From: an uncultured Holophagales bacterium
GTDB lineage: Bacteria > Acidobacteriota > Thermoanaerobaculia > UBA5066
Length of the DNA stretch: 5,347 bases
Assembly (NCBI GenBank): GCA_937864895.1
Contig: CALMDF010000454.1
Coordinates: 1-5,347, forward strand
Reading direction: 5' to 3'
Below, one piece after another: positions 1 through 5,347 of this stretch (positions are counted from its first letter, which is position 1; each line of letters begins with the position of its first letter). Under the pieces are notes generated by a model. The model saw only the letters and a list, made by a program, of their open reading frames with translations. It was not told the origin of the DNA and ran no database searches. A program made the translations under genes and the position numbers.

Positions 1-274
1 GCGCGAGCGGGGCCCCGGGCGCGGAGAGGAGCGGCCTCAGCGCCTGCGCCAGCTCCTCGTGCGACGTCGCGCGGGGGTCGAAGACGACGAGGAGCGACGC
101 GTAGGCGGGCCTCAGGTCGAGGAGGCCGCGCGGAGGGCTCGCCGCGAGCGCCTCGTGGAGCGCGAGGACCGCCGCCGTGGCTTCCCCGGACGCCGCCGCC
201 GCGACGACGGCGAGGAGCGACGAGTCGCTCGCGGGAAGGAGGCGCGGAAGGGTCGTCGAAGCGTCGCCGGTCAC
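1..274 (-). CDS. pxpB: 5-oxoprolinase subunit B (PxpB/KipI family), N-terminal fragment cut by the window edge
   Basis: The minus strand reads 91 codons from a GTG at 274-272 to the left edge, so only the N-terminal part of a protein usually 210-240 residues long is present. The visible product has the family pattern: an early RLLPASDSSLLAVV segment (residues 11-24, with the conserved Asp17 and Ser18) and, after an Ala-rich helix, DLRPAYASLLVVFDP (residues 53-67), which matches the 'P-x-Y-x-S-L-L-V-x-(Y/F)-D-P' signature of the KipI / allophanate-hydrolase-subunit-1-like domain. In the known system PxpA, PxpB and PxpC together cleave 5-oxoproline (pyroglutamate) to glutamate in the cytoplasm using ATP; some relatives (KipI) instead inhibit a sporulation kinase. 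The partners would lie left of the window. GTG274 is preferred because no nearer upstream ATG, GTG or TTG is in frame and the conserved segment begins about ten residues after it. No clear Shine-Dalgarno site precedes it, so the start is less certain than the family. Confidence 0.82.
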   Translation of the reverse strand, partial: MTGDASTTLPRLLPASDSSLLAVVAAAASGEATAAVLALHEALAASPPRGLLDLRPAYASLLVVFDPRATSHEELAQALRPLLSAPGAPLA

Positions 275-374
275 GCGCCGGACACGATACGCGGAACGGG
301 CCCGTTCCCGCCGGCCTCGACGCGGGGGCCTCGCGGGATTACCGTTGCCCAAATCTTCGCGGAAGGAAGCGGCC
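275..374. promoter_or_regulatory. Divergent intergenic region with a perfect 16-bp palindrome
   Basis: This gap separates the minus-strand pxpB start from the plus-strand start of the winged-helix-like gene, so promoters for both directions should lie here. The main structure is the perfect palindrome GGAACGGGCCCGTTCC at 293-308, centred at 300/301, 18 bases upstream of the pxpB GTG and 66 bases upstream of the plus-strand ATG. The right part (about 338-356) is locally richer in A/T and is the most plausible place for a plus-strand promoter, but I could not pick convincing -35 and -10 boxes. A dimeric regulator site is an inference from symmetry and position only. Confidence 0.4.
361..369 (+). 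promoter_or_regulatory. Ribosome binding site for the winged-helix-like gene
   Basis: GGAAGGAAG is a strong purine-rich Shine-Dalgarno match ending five bases before the ATG at 375. It fixes this ATG as the start although the frame stays open a further 66 codons upstream. Confidence 0.75.
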
Positions 375-809
375 ATGGCTCTCGACGTCTTTCACCAGGT
401 CCTGATGCGGCTGAACGAGGCCGCGGGCGGCAACCCGCGGCAGATGGTCCCCATCCTCGACGTCCTCCGGCGGGAGAAGCTCTTCGGCAGCGCCGACGTG
501 ATCCTCAACAAGTTCCATTCGGAGGGGTGGATAGCCGACGCGGCGAAGCAGGACCACGTCACCATCACGACGTGGGGGATCGAAGAGCTCCGGCGTGTCG
601 AAGGGGCCGGGAGCGCCGCGCGCGGGTCGACAGCGGCCGAGCCGAAGAACGCCGCCGCGCTCCGGGAAGCGGCCGCGAAGGCGACCGGGCTCGCGACGCT
701 CCTCGCCGGTTTCGCGAGGGGCGAGGGGGGGACGGGCGCCCAGCGGAAGGCGAAGGCGAAAAAGGCGCTCGCCGCCCTGTCGGAGGCCGTCGAAGAGGCC
801 CTTTCGTGA
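375..809 (+). CDS. Small conserved-type hypothetical protein with a winged-helix-like N-terminus
   Basis: This encodes 144 residues; I do not recognise a named family. Residues 1-77 read like a compact winged-helix domain: helices at about 4-15 (DVFHQVLMRLNE), 24-34 and 37-48 (FGSADVILNKFH, which would be the recognition helix), then GWIADAAKQDHVTITTWG (51-68) as the strand-wing-strand, closed by a helix 69-75. Residues 78-120 are an Ala/Gly-rich linker with one helix, and 121-144 form a charged helical tail with the lysine cluster AQRKAKAKKAL followed by acidic residues. There are no membrane segments or signal peptide, so it is cytoplasmic. The stop overlaps the start of the downstream acyl-CoA dehydrogenase gene (GTGA), so the two are probably translated together. 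It may be a transcription regulator or a small nucleic-acid or protein-binding adaptor; a fold-only assignment by eye is uncertain. The real gene is well supported by its ribosome site, codon use and the tight junction. Confidence 0.82.
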   Translation: MALDVFHQVLMRLNEAAGGNPRQMVPILDVLRREKLFGSADVILNKFHSEGWIADAAKQDHVTITTWGIEELRRVEGAGSAARGSTAAEPKNAAALREAAAKATGLATLLAGFARGEGGTGAQRKAKAKKALAALSEAVEEALS

Positions 810-2263
810 GCCTCGACGCGCACCTCCCCTCTCCCACCCGGTTCCTCGAGGGCCGTCTCGGCCGCCTGCAGGCCCCCGAGACCCTCGCGAGGTACGAGGG
901 GTACTTCGAGGAGCGCGGCCGGGCGGTGTCCGAGGCGGTCGACCGCGCCGGGACGCCCCCTCTCCGGATGTTCGACCGCTTCGGGAAGCGGATCGACGAG
1001 GTCGTCTTCCCGCCCGAGTACCGCGAGCTCGTCACGAAGGGCTACGAGGCGGGCGTCGTCTTCAAGGCGGTGGAAGAGGGGAACCTCGCGGCCTCGTACC
1101 AGGTCGGTTACGTCACGTCGTTCTACGACGCGGGCCTCTACTGCCCGCACACCGTCTCCCTCTCGACGGCGATCCCGCTCGCCAAGTACGGCTCGCCGTG
1201 GCTCCGCGCGACGTACCTCCCGAAGCTCCTCCGGCGCGACACCTCGGTCTGGCAGGGGGCGACCTGGATGACCGAGGCGAAGGGGGGCTCCGACCTCGGC
1301 TCCTTCGTCGAGACCGTGGCCCGGCCCGACGGGGACCGCTGGCTCCTGACGGGCGAGAAGTACTTCACGAGCAACGTCGGCGCCGAGCTCGCGATCGCCG
1401 CGGCGCGGCCCGAGGGGGCGCCGGCCGGCATCCGCGGCCTGGAGCTCTTCCTCGTGCCTCAGCGGCGCAACGACGGCGCGCTCAACTTCAGCGTCCGGCG
1501 GCTGAAGGACAAGATCGGGACCCGCTCGGTGCCGACCGGCGAGGTGGAGCTCGACGGGAGCGTCGGGTACCTCCTCGGAGAGCGCGGCCAGGGGACGTAC
1601 CTCGTCCTCGAGGCGCTCAACGTCTCGCGCGTCTGCAACAGCGTCGGCGCCGTCGCGCTGACGCAGAGGGCGATCCACGAGGCGTGGAGCTTCGCCGAGG
1701 GGCGCGTCGCGTTCGGAAAGCCGGTCGCCGAGCTCCCCCTCTTCGCCCGCCAGGCCCGCGAGCGGCACGAGACGCTCCTCGACGCCTTTGCCCTCGCCTG
1801 GGAGGCGGTGACGCTCCTCTCGGAGGTCTGGCGCGAGACGCCGCGCTACTCCGACCGCTATCACCTCTTCCGCCTCGTGGCCCACCTCTCGAAGTTCTGG
1901 ACCGCCGAGGTCGCCGTCCAGACGGCGAAGTGGGCGATGGAGGCGCACGGCGCGGCCGGCATCCTCGCCGACTACCCGGTCGAGCGGCTCCTGCGCGAGG
2001 CGATGATCCTCGGGATCTGGGAGGGGACGCCCCACCGGCAGATCCTCGACGGCATGGAGGTCGTCGAGAAGAAGAAGGTCCACGTCCCGCTCCTCGACGG
2101 GATCGCCGCCCGCGGCGGGAGCCCCGTCGCGCTCGCGATGGCCCGGGCGGAGGTGGACGACTGGCTCGCCCTCCCTGCCGACCGGAAGGAGGCGGAGTCG
2201 GAACGGGTCTTCTCCCGCCTCGCCGGGACGGTCGCCAGGGAGCTTCGCCGCGGGACGCTCTGA
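806..2263 (+). CDS. AidB-like acyl-CoA dehydrogenase family protein
   Basis: This is a 485-residue FAD enzyme of the acyl-CoA dehydrogenase fold, predicted to be cytoplasmic and to oxidise an acyl-CoA at the alpha-beta bond. Domains in order: N-terminal helical part (about 1-145); the FAD/substrate beta-domain with WQGATWMTEAKGGSDLGS (149-166) and RLKDKIGTRS (232-241); C-terminal helical part with FGKP (303-306), an HGAAGILADYPVERLLRE segment, and IWEGTPHRQILDG. Glu406 in the last motif sits where the catalytic base of the family lies. GATWMTE, RLKDK-G-RS and the IWEG form resemble E. coli AidB more than ordinary short-chain dehydrogenases. AidB is 541 residues with a DNA-binding C-terminal domain; here only 79 residues follow Glu406, against about 116 in AidB, so that domain is probably reduced. 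The GTG at 806 overlaps the previous stop and has GAGG at 795-798, seven bases upstream. The frame is open further upstream, but that part is Arg-rich shadow sequence. The physiological substrate cannot be told from sequence. Confidence 0.93.
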   Translation: MSLDAHLPSPTRFLEGRLGRLQAPETLARYEGYFEERGRAVSEAVDRAGTPPLRMFDRFGKRIDEVVFPPEYRELVTKGYEAGVVFKAVEEGNLAASYQVGYVTSFYDAGLYCPHTVSLSTAIPLAKYGSPWLRATYLPKLLRRDTSVWQGATWMTEAKGGSDLGSFVETVARPDGDRWLLTGEKYFTSNVGAELAIAAARPEGAPAGIRGLELFLVPQRRNDGALNFSVRRLKDKIGTRSVPTGEVELDGSVGYLLGERGQGTYLVLEALNVSRVCNSVGAVALTQRAIHEAWSFAEGRVAFGKPVAELPLFARQARERHETLLDAFALAWEAVTLLSEVWRETPRYSDRYHLFRLVAHLSKFWTAEVAVQTAKWAMEAHGAAGILADYPVERLLREAMILGIWEGTPHRQILDGMEVVEKKKVHVPLLDGIAARGGSPVALAMARAEVDDWLALPADRKEAESERVFSRLAGTVARELRRGTL

Positions 2264-2276
2264 GGCCCGGCCTCAG
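2260..2276. terminator. Short hairpin spanning both convergent stop codons
   Basis: CTGAGGC-CCG-GCCTCAG forms a perfect seven-pair stem with a three-base loop, with two more possible pairs beyond one mismatch. The plus-strand TGA (2261-2263) and the minus-strand TGA (complement of 2273-2275) are the two arms. It sits exactly between convergent transcription units, so a bidirectional terminator or 3'-end-stabilising hairpin is plausible. There is no T-run on either side, so it is not a classical intrinsic terminator. Confidence 0.35.
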
Positions 2277-3691
2277 CGCAGGACGAGCATCCGCTCCTCG
2301 GTCATCTCGAGGAACGCCGAGGCGGGGCCCTCCCGCCCGACGCCGGAGGACTTCACCCCGCCGTAGGGCATCGGGTCGCTCCGCCACGTCGGGACGTCTC
2401 CCTGGATGACGGCCCCGACCTCGAGCGTGTCCCACGCCTTCCGGGCCTTCGCGACGTCGGACGTGAAGACGCCGGCCTGCAGGCCGTAGCGCGAGTCGTT
2501 CGCGCGCGCGAGGGCCTCGTCGAACGAGGCGTACGTCGCGAGGACGGCGCCGGGCCCGAAGAGCTCTCCCGCGACGACCGGCTCGTCCCCGGGGACGTCG
2601 GCGAGGAGGGTCGGGGCGACGACCGTCCCCTCGGCCCTCCCGCCGGCGAGGAGCGTTCCCCCGGCGGTCCTCGCCGACTCGACCCAGGAGAGGACGCGCT
2701 CGCGGTTCGCCGCGTCGATCATCGGCCCGCAGAGCGTCGCCTCCGCGGCCGGGTTCCCCGTGGGGAAGGACTCTGCGGCCTCGACGAGGAGGTCCGCCAG
2801 GCGCGCCGCCACGTCGCGATGGACGAAGACCCGCTGGACGCTGATGCACGACTGGCCCGCCCACGCGAAGGCCGCCGTCGCGACGCGGCGCGCGGCGTCG
2901 GCGAGATCGGGCCAGTCGGGCTCGACGATGACCGCCGCGTTCCCCCCGAGCTCGAGCGCGACCCTCCGGTCCCACGCCTTCCTCCTGAGCGAGAAGCCGA
3001 CCTCGGCCGAGCCGGTGAAGGTGAGGAGGGCGAACCGGGGGTCCGTGACGAGGGCCTCGGCGTCGGAGGCGCGCGACGGGACGACCGACAGCGCGCCGTC
3101 GGGGAGGCCCGCGCGGACGAGGGACGCCGCGAGGAGGAGCGCCGCGGTCGGCGTCTGGCTCGCGGGCTTCAGGACGACCGGGCAGCCCGCCGCCACGGCC
3201 GGGGCGAGCTTGTGCGCCGCGAGGTTGAGCGGGAAGTTGAACGGGGTGATCGCGAGGACGGGTCCGAGGGGGACGCGCTTCGTCAGGGCGATCCGCCCGG
3301 CCCCGCTCGCAAAGCCGGAGAGGTCGCGGGCGGCGAGCCCGGGAAACCGCGCGACGTGGGCCGCGGCGAGGAGCGTGTCGCCCGCACGGTCCACCTCGGC
3401 GCGCGCGAGGGAGAGCGGCTTGCCCGCCTCGTCGACGATCGACGCTGCGACCTCGTCCTTTCGGGCGAGCAGGTCCGCCCGCGCCGCCTCGAGGATCGCG
3501 GCCCGGCGGTCGGGCGCGAAGGCGGCCATCTCCGGCGCCGCCTTCGCGGCGGCCGCGGCGGCCCTCTCGAGCGTCGGCGGCCCCGCCCACGCCACGCGGG
3601 AGACGGGCTCTCCGCTCCACGGCGATCGGACGACGACCCGTTCGTCGCCTTCTTCCCAGGCTCCGGCCAGGAGGAGCCGCGTCTCTCTCAT
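2273..3691 (-). CDS. NAD(P)-dependent aldehyde dehydrogenase
   Basis: A full-length 472-residue aldehyde dehydrogenase that oxidises an aldehyde to its acid in the cytoplasm. All catalytic elements are present: Asn152 in ITPFNFP, Lys175 in VVLKPASQTP, the coenzyme-binding FTGSAEVG (225-232), general base Glu247 in LELGGN, nucleophile Cys282 in AGQSCIS, and Glu376 in ELFGPG. Spacings (Asn to Lys 23, Glu to Cys 35) are normal. The C-terminal half (SVQRVFVHRD, LCGPMID, YGLQAGVFTSD, DVPTWRSDPMPYGGVKSSGVGREG, MTEER) resembles the lactaldehyde-dehydrogenase-like / non-phosphorylating glyceraldehyde-3-phosphate dehydrogenase-like subgroup, but the substrate is not fixed by this. Ser178 lies where NAD-specific enzymes such as ALDH2 have Glu195, so NADP use is possible (inference). 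The ATG at 3691 overlaps the stop of the upstream channel gene and has GGAAGGA six bases before it. It converges with the acyl-CoA dehydrogenase gene, leaving nine bases between the stops. Confidence 0.95.
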   Translation of the reverse strand: MRETRLLLAGAWEEGDERVVVRSPWSGEPVSRVAWAGPPTLERAAAAAAKAAPEMAAFAPDRRAAILEAARADLLARKDEVAASIVDEAGKPLSLARAEVDRAGDTLLAAAHVARFPGLAARDLSGFASGAGRIALTKRVPLGPVLAITPFNFPLNLAAHKLAPAVAAGCPVVLKPASQTPTAALLLAASLVRAGLPDGALSVVPSRASDAEALVTDPRFALLTFTGSAEVGFSLRRKAWDRRVALELGGNAAVIVEPDWPDLADAARRVATAAFAWAGQSCISVQRVFVHRDVAARLADLLVEAAESFPTGNPAAEATLCGPMIDAANRERVLSWVESARTAGGTLLAGGRAEGTVVAPTLLADVPGDEPVVAGELFGPGAVLATYASFDEALARANDSRYGLQAGVFTSDVAKARKAWDTLEVGAVIQGDVPTWRSDPMPYGGVKSSGVGREGPASAFLEMTEERMLVLR

Positions 3692-5247
3692 CTTCCGTCC
3701 TTCCCTGCCCCTCCGGCCGGCCCGGCGAGACCGAAGAAGCGTTCGATCCTCTCGAGGAGCGTGCCGTGCTCCGACTCGAGGCGGTGCCGGCGGGCCGCTT
3801 CGGAGAGGTTCTCCGTCGCCGCGACGAGCTCGACCTCGCGGGCGGCGAGGATCCGCGAGACCCCTTCTGCGATCGCCGGGCGCTGGGCGAGCACCTCGCG
3901 GAACCGCTCCTTCCCGAGGCGCCAGCACTCGACCTCGCCCACGGCGACGACCGTGGCCCGGCGGGGCTCGCCCGTGAGCATCCCCATCTCGCCGAAGATG
4001 CCGGGGGCCTCGATCCTCCCGACGACGCGCGCCGGCGCGCCGGGAACGGCGACGCGAACCTCTCCCGCCCCGCGCGTGATGATGTAGAGGTCGTGGACCT
4101 CGCGTCCCTGGACGACCATCGCCTCGCCCGGGGCGAACGGGGCGCGGACGAGCCCGGGCGCCAGCCGCGCCCTCTCCTCGGCGGTGAGCGAAGCGAAGAG
4201 GGGGACGCTCTCGAGGGCGGCGAGACGCGCCGCGAGGTCGCGCTGCTCGTGCCGGCCCCGGTGCCCGTCCTCCTCCAGCGTGACGAAGTTCGCGCTCGCC
4301 GGGATCGAGAGCGGGACGCCCGCCCTGCCGAGGGCGTAGGCGATACGCGTCCTCACGACCGAGTCCGTCGGGTCGTCGAGGAGGAGGTCGTCCAGCCAGT
4401 AGCGGGCCGCGTACTGGGCCCAGCTCTCCCGGAAGTCCATCAGGACGACGCTCGGGCCGGGGTCGCGGGCCACGTGCGGAATGGGCTCCCGGGTGAGCGC
4501 CTCCCTGACCGTCTCGATCACGGTGACGGGGGAGGTGCGGTGGTCCACGCCGAAGAAGACCCAGCGCCGCTCGAGAGGCGCCCTGCGGCCCCCGGCCTTC
4601 CCGAGGACGAGGAGCGGCGTCTTCACGAGGATGCTGTTCGGCACGAGGAGCGTGTCCCCGTTTCTCGTCTCGATCGCCGTGTGCCGCCACGCCGTCTCGC
4701 GGACCCGGCCCGACGTGTCGCCGAACTTCACCCAGTCGCCCGGGGCGACGGCCCCCTCGAGCTGGAGGGCGATCCCGCCCATGACGTTCGCGAGCGTGTC
4801 CTGCAGGGAGAAGCCGATGACCGCCGTGACGACGGCCGACGTCGCGACGATTCCGGTGACGTCGACCTGGTGCACCGAGAAGAGCCAGAAGAGGAGGCCG
4901 ACCCACGAGAGACCGATGGCGAGGTCGCGGGCGATGCGGGGAACCGGGATCCTCGCGAGAGGCAGGAGGAGGTCGAAGACGAGGATGGCGGCGAGGCCGA
5001 GGAACGCGACGCCCTGGAGGAGGAGCGCGAGGAAGGAGAGGGTCGGCACCGCGCTCGGGAGGTGGAGCCCGGCCAGCGAGGCGCCGAAGCGAAGAAGGAG
5101 CGAGGCGCCCCAGAGCCCGGCGAGCCTCGCGAGGTGCCCGCGGGCCGCGCGCACGGCGGCGAAGAGAATCGCCGCTCCGACGAGGAAGGCGACTCCGAGC
5201 CGGATCGTCTCCGGCGACAGGACGGAGAGAACGCCGGTTCCGGGCAT
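3688..5247 (-). CDS. MscS-type mechanosensitive channel with C-terminal cyclic-nucleotide-binding domain
   Basis: This encodes 519 residues of an inner-membrane channel. Hydrophobic segments lie at about 15-34, 43-61, 68-96 and 107-125, then the MscS pore helix and hallmark region at about 129-165 (VTAVIGFSLQDTLANVMGG, 140-158), followed by the cytoplasmic beta-domain (GDWVKFGDTSGRV, then ETRNGDTLLVPNS at 193-205) and alpha/beta vestibule to about 324. Residues 347-460 are a CNMP-binding domain: PLFASLTAEER, DLYIITRGAGEVRV and the phosphate-binding cassette GIFGEMGMLTGEPRRATVV, with conserved Glu420 and Arg429. A charged helical tail (465-505) ends the protein. This arrangement is that of the bacterial cyclic-nucleotide-gated (bCNG) branch of the MscS superfamily, whose members can be gated by ligand and may respond poorly to tension. 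ATG5247 is preferred because it starts just before the first hydrophobic segment; in-frame GTGs at 5271 and 5313 are alternatives, and none has a good ribosome site. Its stop overlaps the aldehyde dehydrogenase start (ATGA). Confidence 0.93.
   Translation of the reverse strand: MPGTGVLSVLSPETIRLGVAFLVGAAILFAAVRAARGHLARLAGLWGASLLLRFGASLAGLHLPSAVPTLSFLALLLQGVAFLGLAAILVFDLLLPLARIPVPRIARDLAIGLSWVGLLFWLFSVHQVDVTGIVATSAVVTAVIGFSLQDTLANVMGGIALQLEGAVAPGDWVKFGDTSGRVRETAWRHTAIETRNGDTLLVPNSILVKTPLLVLGKAGGRRAPLERRWVFFGVDHRTSPVTVIETVREALTREPIPHVARDPGPSVVLMDFRESWAQYAARYWLDDLLLDDPTDSVVRTRIAYALGRAGVPLSIPASANFVTLEEDGHRGRHEQRDLAARLAALESVPLFASLTAEERARLAPGLVRAPFAPGEAMVVQGREVHDLYIITRGAGEVRVAVPGAPARVVGRIEAPGIFGEMGMLTGEPRRATVVAVGEVECWRLGKERFREVLAQRPAIAEGVSRILAAREVELVAATENLSEAARRHRLESEHGTLLERIERFFGLAGPAGGAGKDGR
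3698..3704 (-). promoter_or_regulatory. Ribosome binding site for the aldehyde dehydrogenase, inside the channel gene
   Basis: On the minus strand GGAAGGA lies six bases upstream of the ATG at 3691, within the last codons of the channel gene. It decides the aldehyde dehydrogenase start and points to translation coupled through the ATGA overlap. The same core GGAAGGA precedes the ATG at 375. Confidence 0.7.
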
Positions 5248-5347
5248 GTCCGCGGACGGACAAGTTAGCACGACGGCGGGGGGCGCCCCGCGTCCGGTAG
5301 GATGGCCGGTCACGAGACCGGGACCGCCGGGGACGGCGGCCAGGAAC
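5248..5347. promoter_or_regulatory. Upstream region of the channel gene, rich in short inverted repeats; possible gene leaving the right edge
   Basis: No gene is certain here. Right before the channel ATG lie the palindrome GTCCGCGGAC (5248-5257) and the overlapping repeat TGTCCG-N4-CGGACA (5247-5262); GGGGCGCCCC (5280-5289) is a third symmetric block. On the minus strand TGCTAACTT (5270-5262) is the only A/T-rich patch and loosely resembles an extended -10 element, which would put transcription start about eight bases before the ATG; no -35 box is visible. On the plus strand an ATG at 5302 opens a frame to the edge (MAGHETGTAGDGGQE) with G/C-ending codons, which could be the first codons of a divergent gene, but it lacks a properly spaced ribosome site and only 15 codons are visible. 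Confidence 0.3.

Noticed and set aside
59..805. Upstream open extension of the acyl-CoA dehydrogenase frame
   Set aside because: It reads Arg-rich shadow sequence through pxpB on the other strand and through the winged-helix-like gene in another frame. The GTG at 806 gives the normal family N-terminus and a stop/start overlap.
392..2083. Long minus-strand open frame opposite the acyl-CoA dehydrogenase
   Set aside because: The product is rich in Arg, Leu, Asp and Glu with no recognisable motif, as expected opposite a GC-rich coding region; the plus strand carries a clear enzyme.
2273..5263. A 996-codon open frame on the minus strand that would fuse a long N-terminal extension to the aldehyde dehydrogenase
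   Set aside because: The part upstream of 3691 is Arg/Pro/Gly-rich low-complexity sequence read out of frame through the channel gene. The enzyme has its own ATG and ribosome site at its normal N-terminus.
2819..5268. Plus-strand open frames opposite the aldehyde dehydrogenase and channel genes
   Set aside because: The products are Arg/Glu/Asp-rich, without family motifs, and exactly opposite two well-supported genes. They are shadow frames caused by few stop codons in GC-rich DNA.
5302..5347. Possible start of a divergent plus-strand gene at the right edge
   Set aside because: Only 15 codons are visible, there is no suitably spaced ribosome site, and the minus frame is equally open. It is kept as a remark in the upstream-region entry only.
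5310..5347. Possible end of an upstream minus-strand gene (TGA at 5312-5310 overlapping the GTG at 5313)
   Set aside because: Eleven codons of Pro/Ser-rich sequence are not enough to support a gene, although a third stop/start overlap would fit the local style.

Overview
The window is very GC-rich (roughly 70% or more by eye). Its codon use leans strongly on G/C-ending codons (CTC Leu, GCG/GCC Ala, CGC/CGG Arg, GGG Gly). It looks like a free-living, high-GC chemoorganotrophic bacterium. Style and gene content would fit an Acidobacteriota (Thermoanaerobaculia-like) or another high-GC environmental lineage, but nothing here fixes the taxonomy. I see no tRNA, rRNA, CRISPR array, insertion sequence or phage gene. 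Almost all of the window is protein-coding.

Layout from left to right: (1) the N-terminal part of a 5-oxoprolinase subunit B (PxpB/KipI-family) gene, minus strand, cut by the left edge. (2) A divergent intergenic gap of about 100 bp holding a perfect 16-bp palindrome. (3) A plus-strand pair: a small protein of 144 residues with a winged-helix look, coupled through a GTGA stop/start overlap to an AidB-like acyl-CoA dehydrogenase of 485 residues. (4) A convergent junction of nine bases between two stop codons, where both stops lie inside one short hairpin. (5) A minus-strand pair: a cyclic-nucleotide-binding MscS-type channel of 519 residues, coupled through an ATGA overlap to an NAD(P)-dependent aldehyde dehydrogenase of 472 residues. 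(6) About 100 bp upstream of the channel gene at the right edge, with several short GC-rich inverted repeats and possibly a gene reading off the edge.

No single pathway is obvious. The enzymes act on small metabolites: 5-oxoproline, an acyl-CoA thioester and an aldehyde. The channel is a membrane valve with a C-terminal ligand-sensing domain. The two overlap junctions suggest that each pair is made together: a DNA-binding-like protein with a flavin dehydrogenase, and a nucleotide-gated channel with an aldehyde oxidiser. These pairings are the most interesting content. Each single family is known, and I cannot show a new system from this sequence alone.
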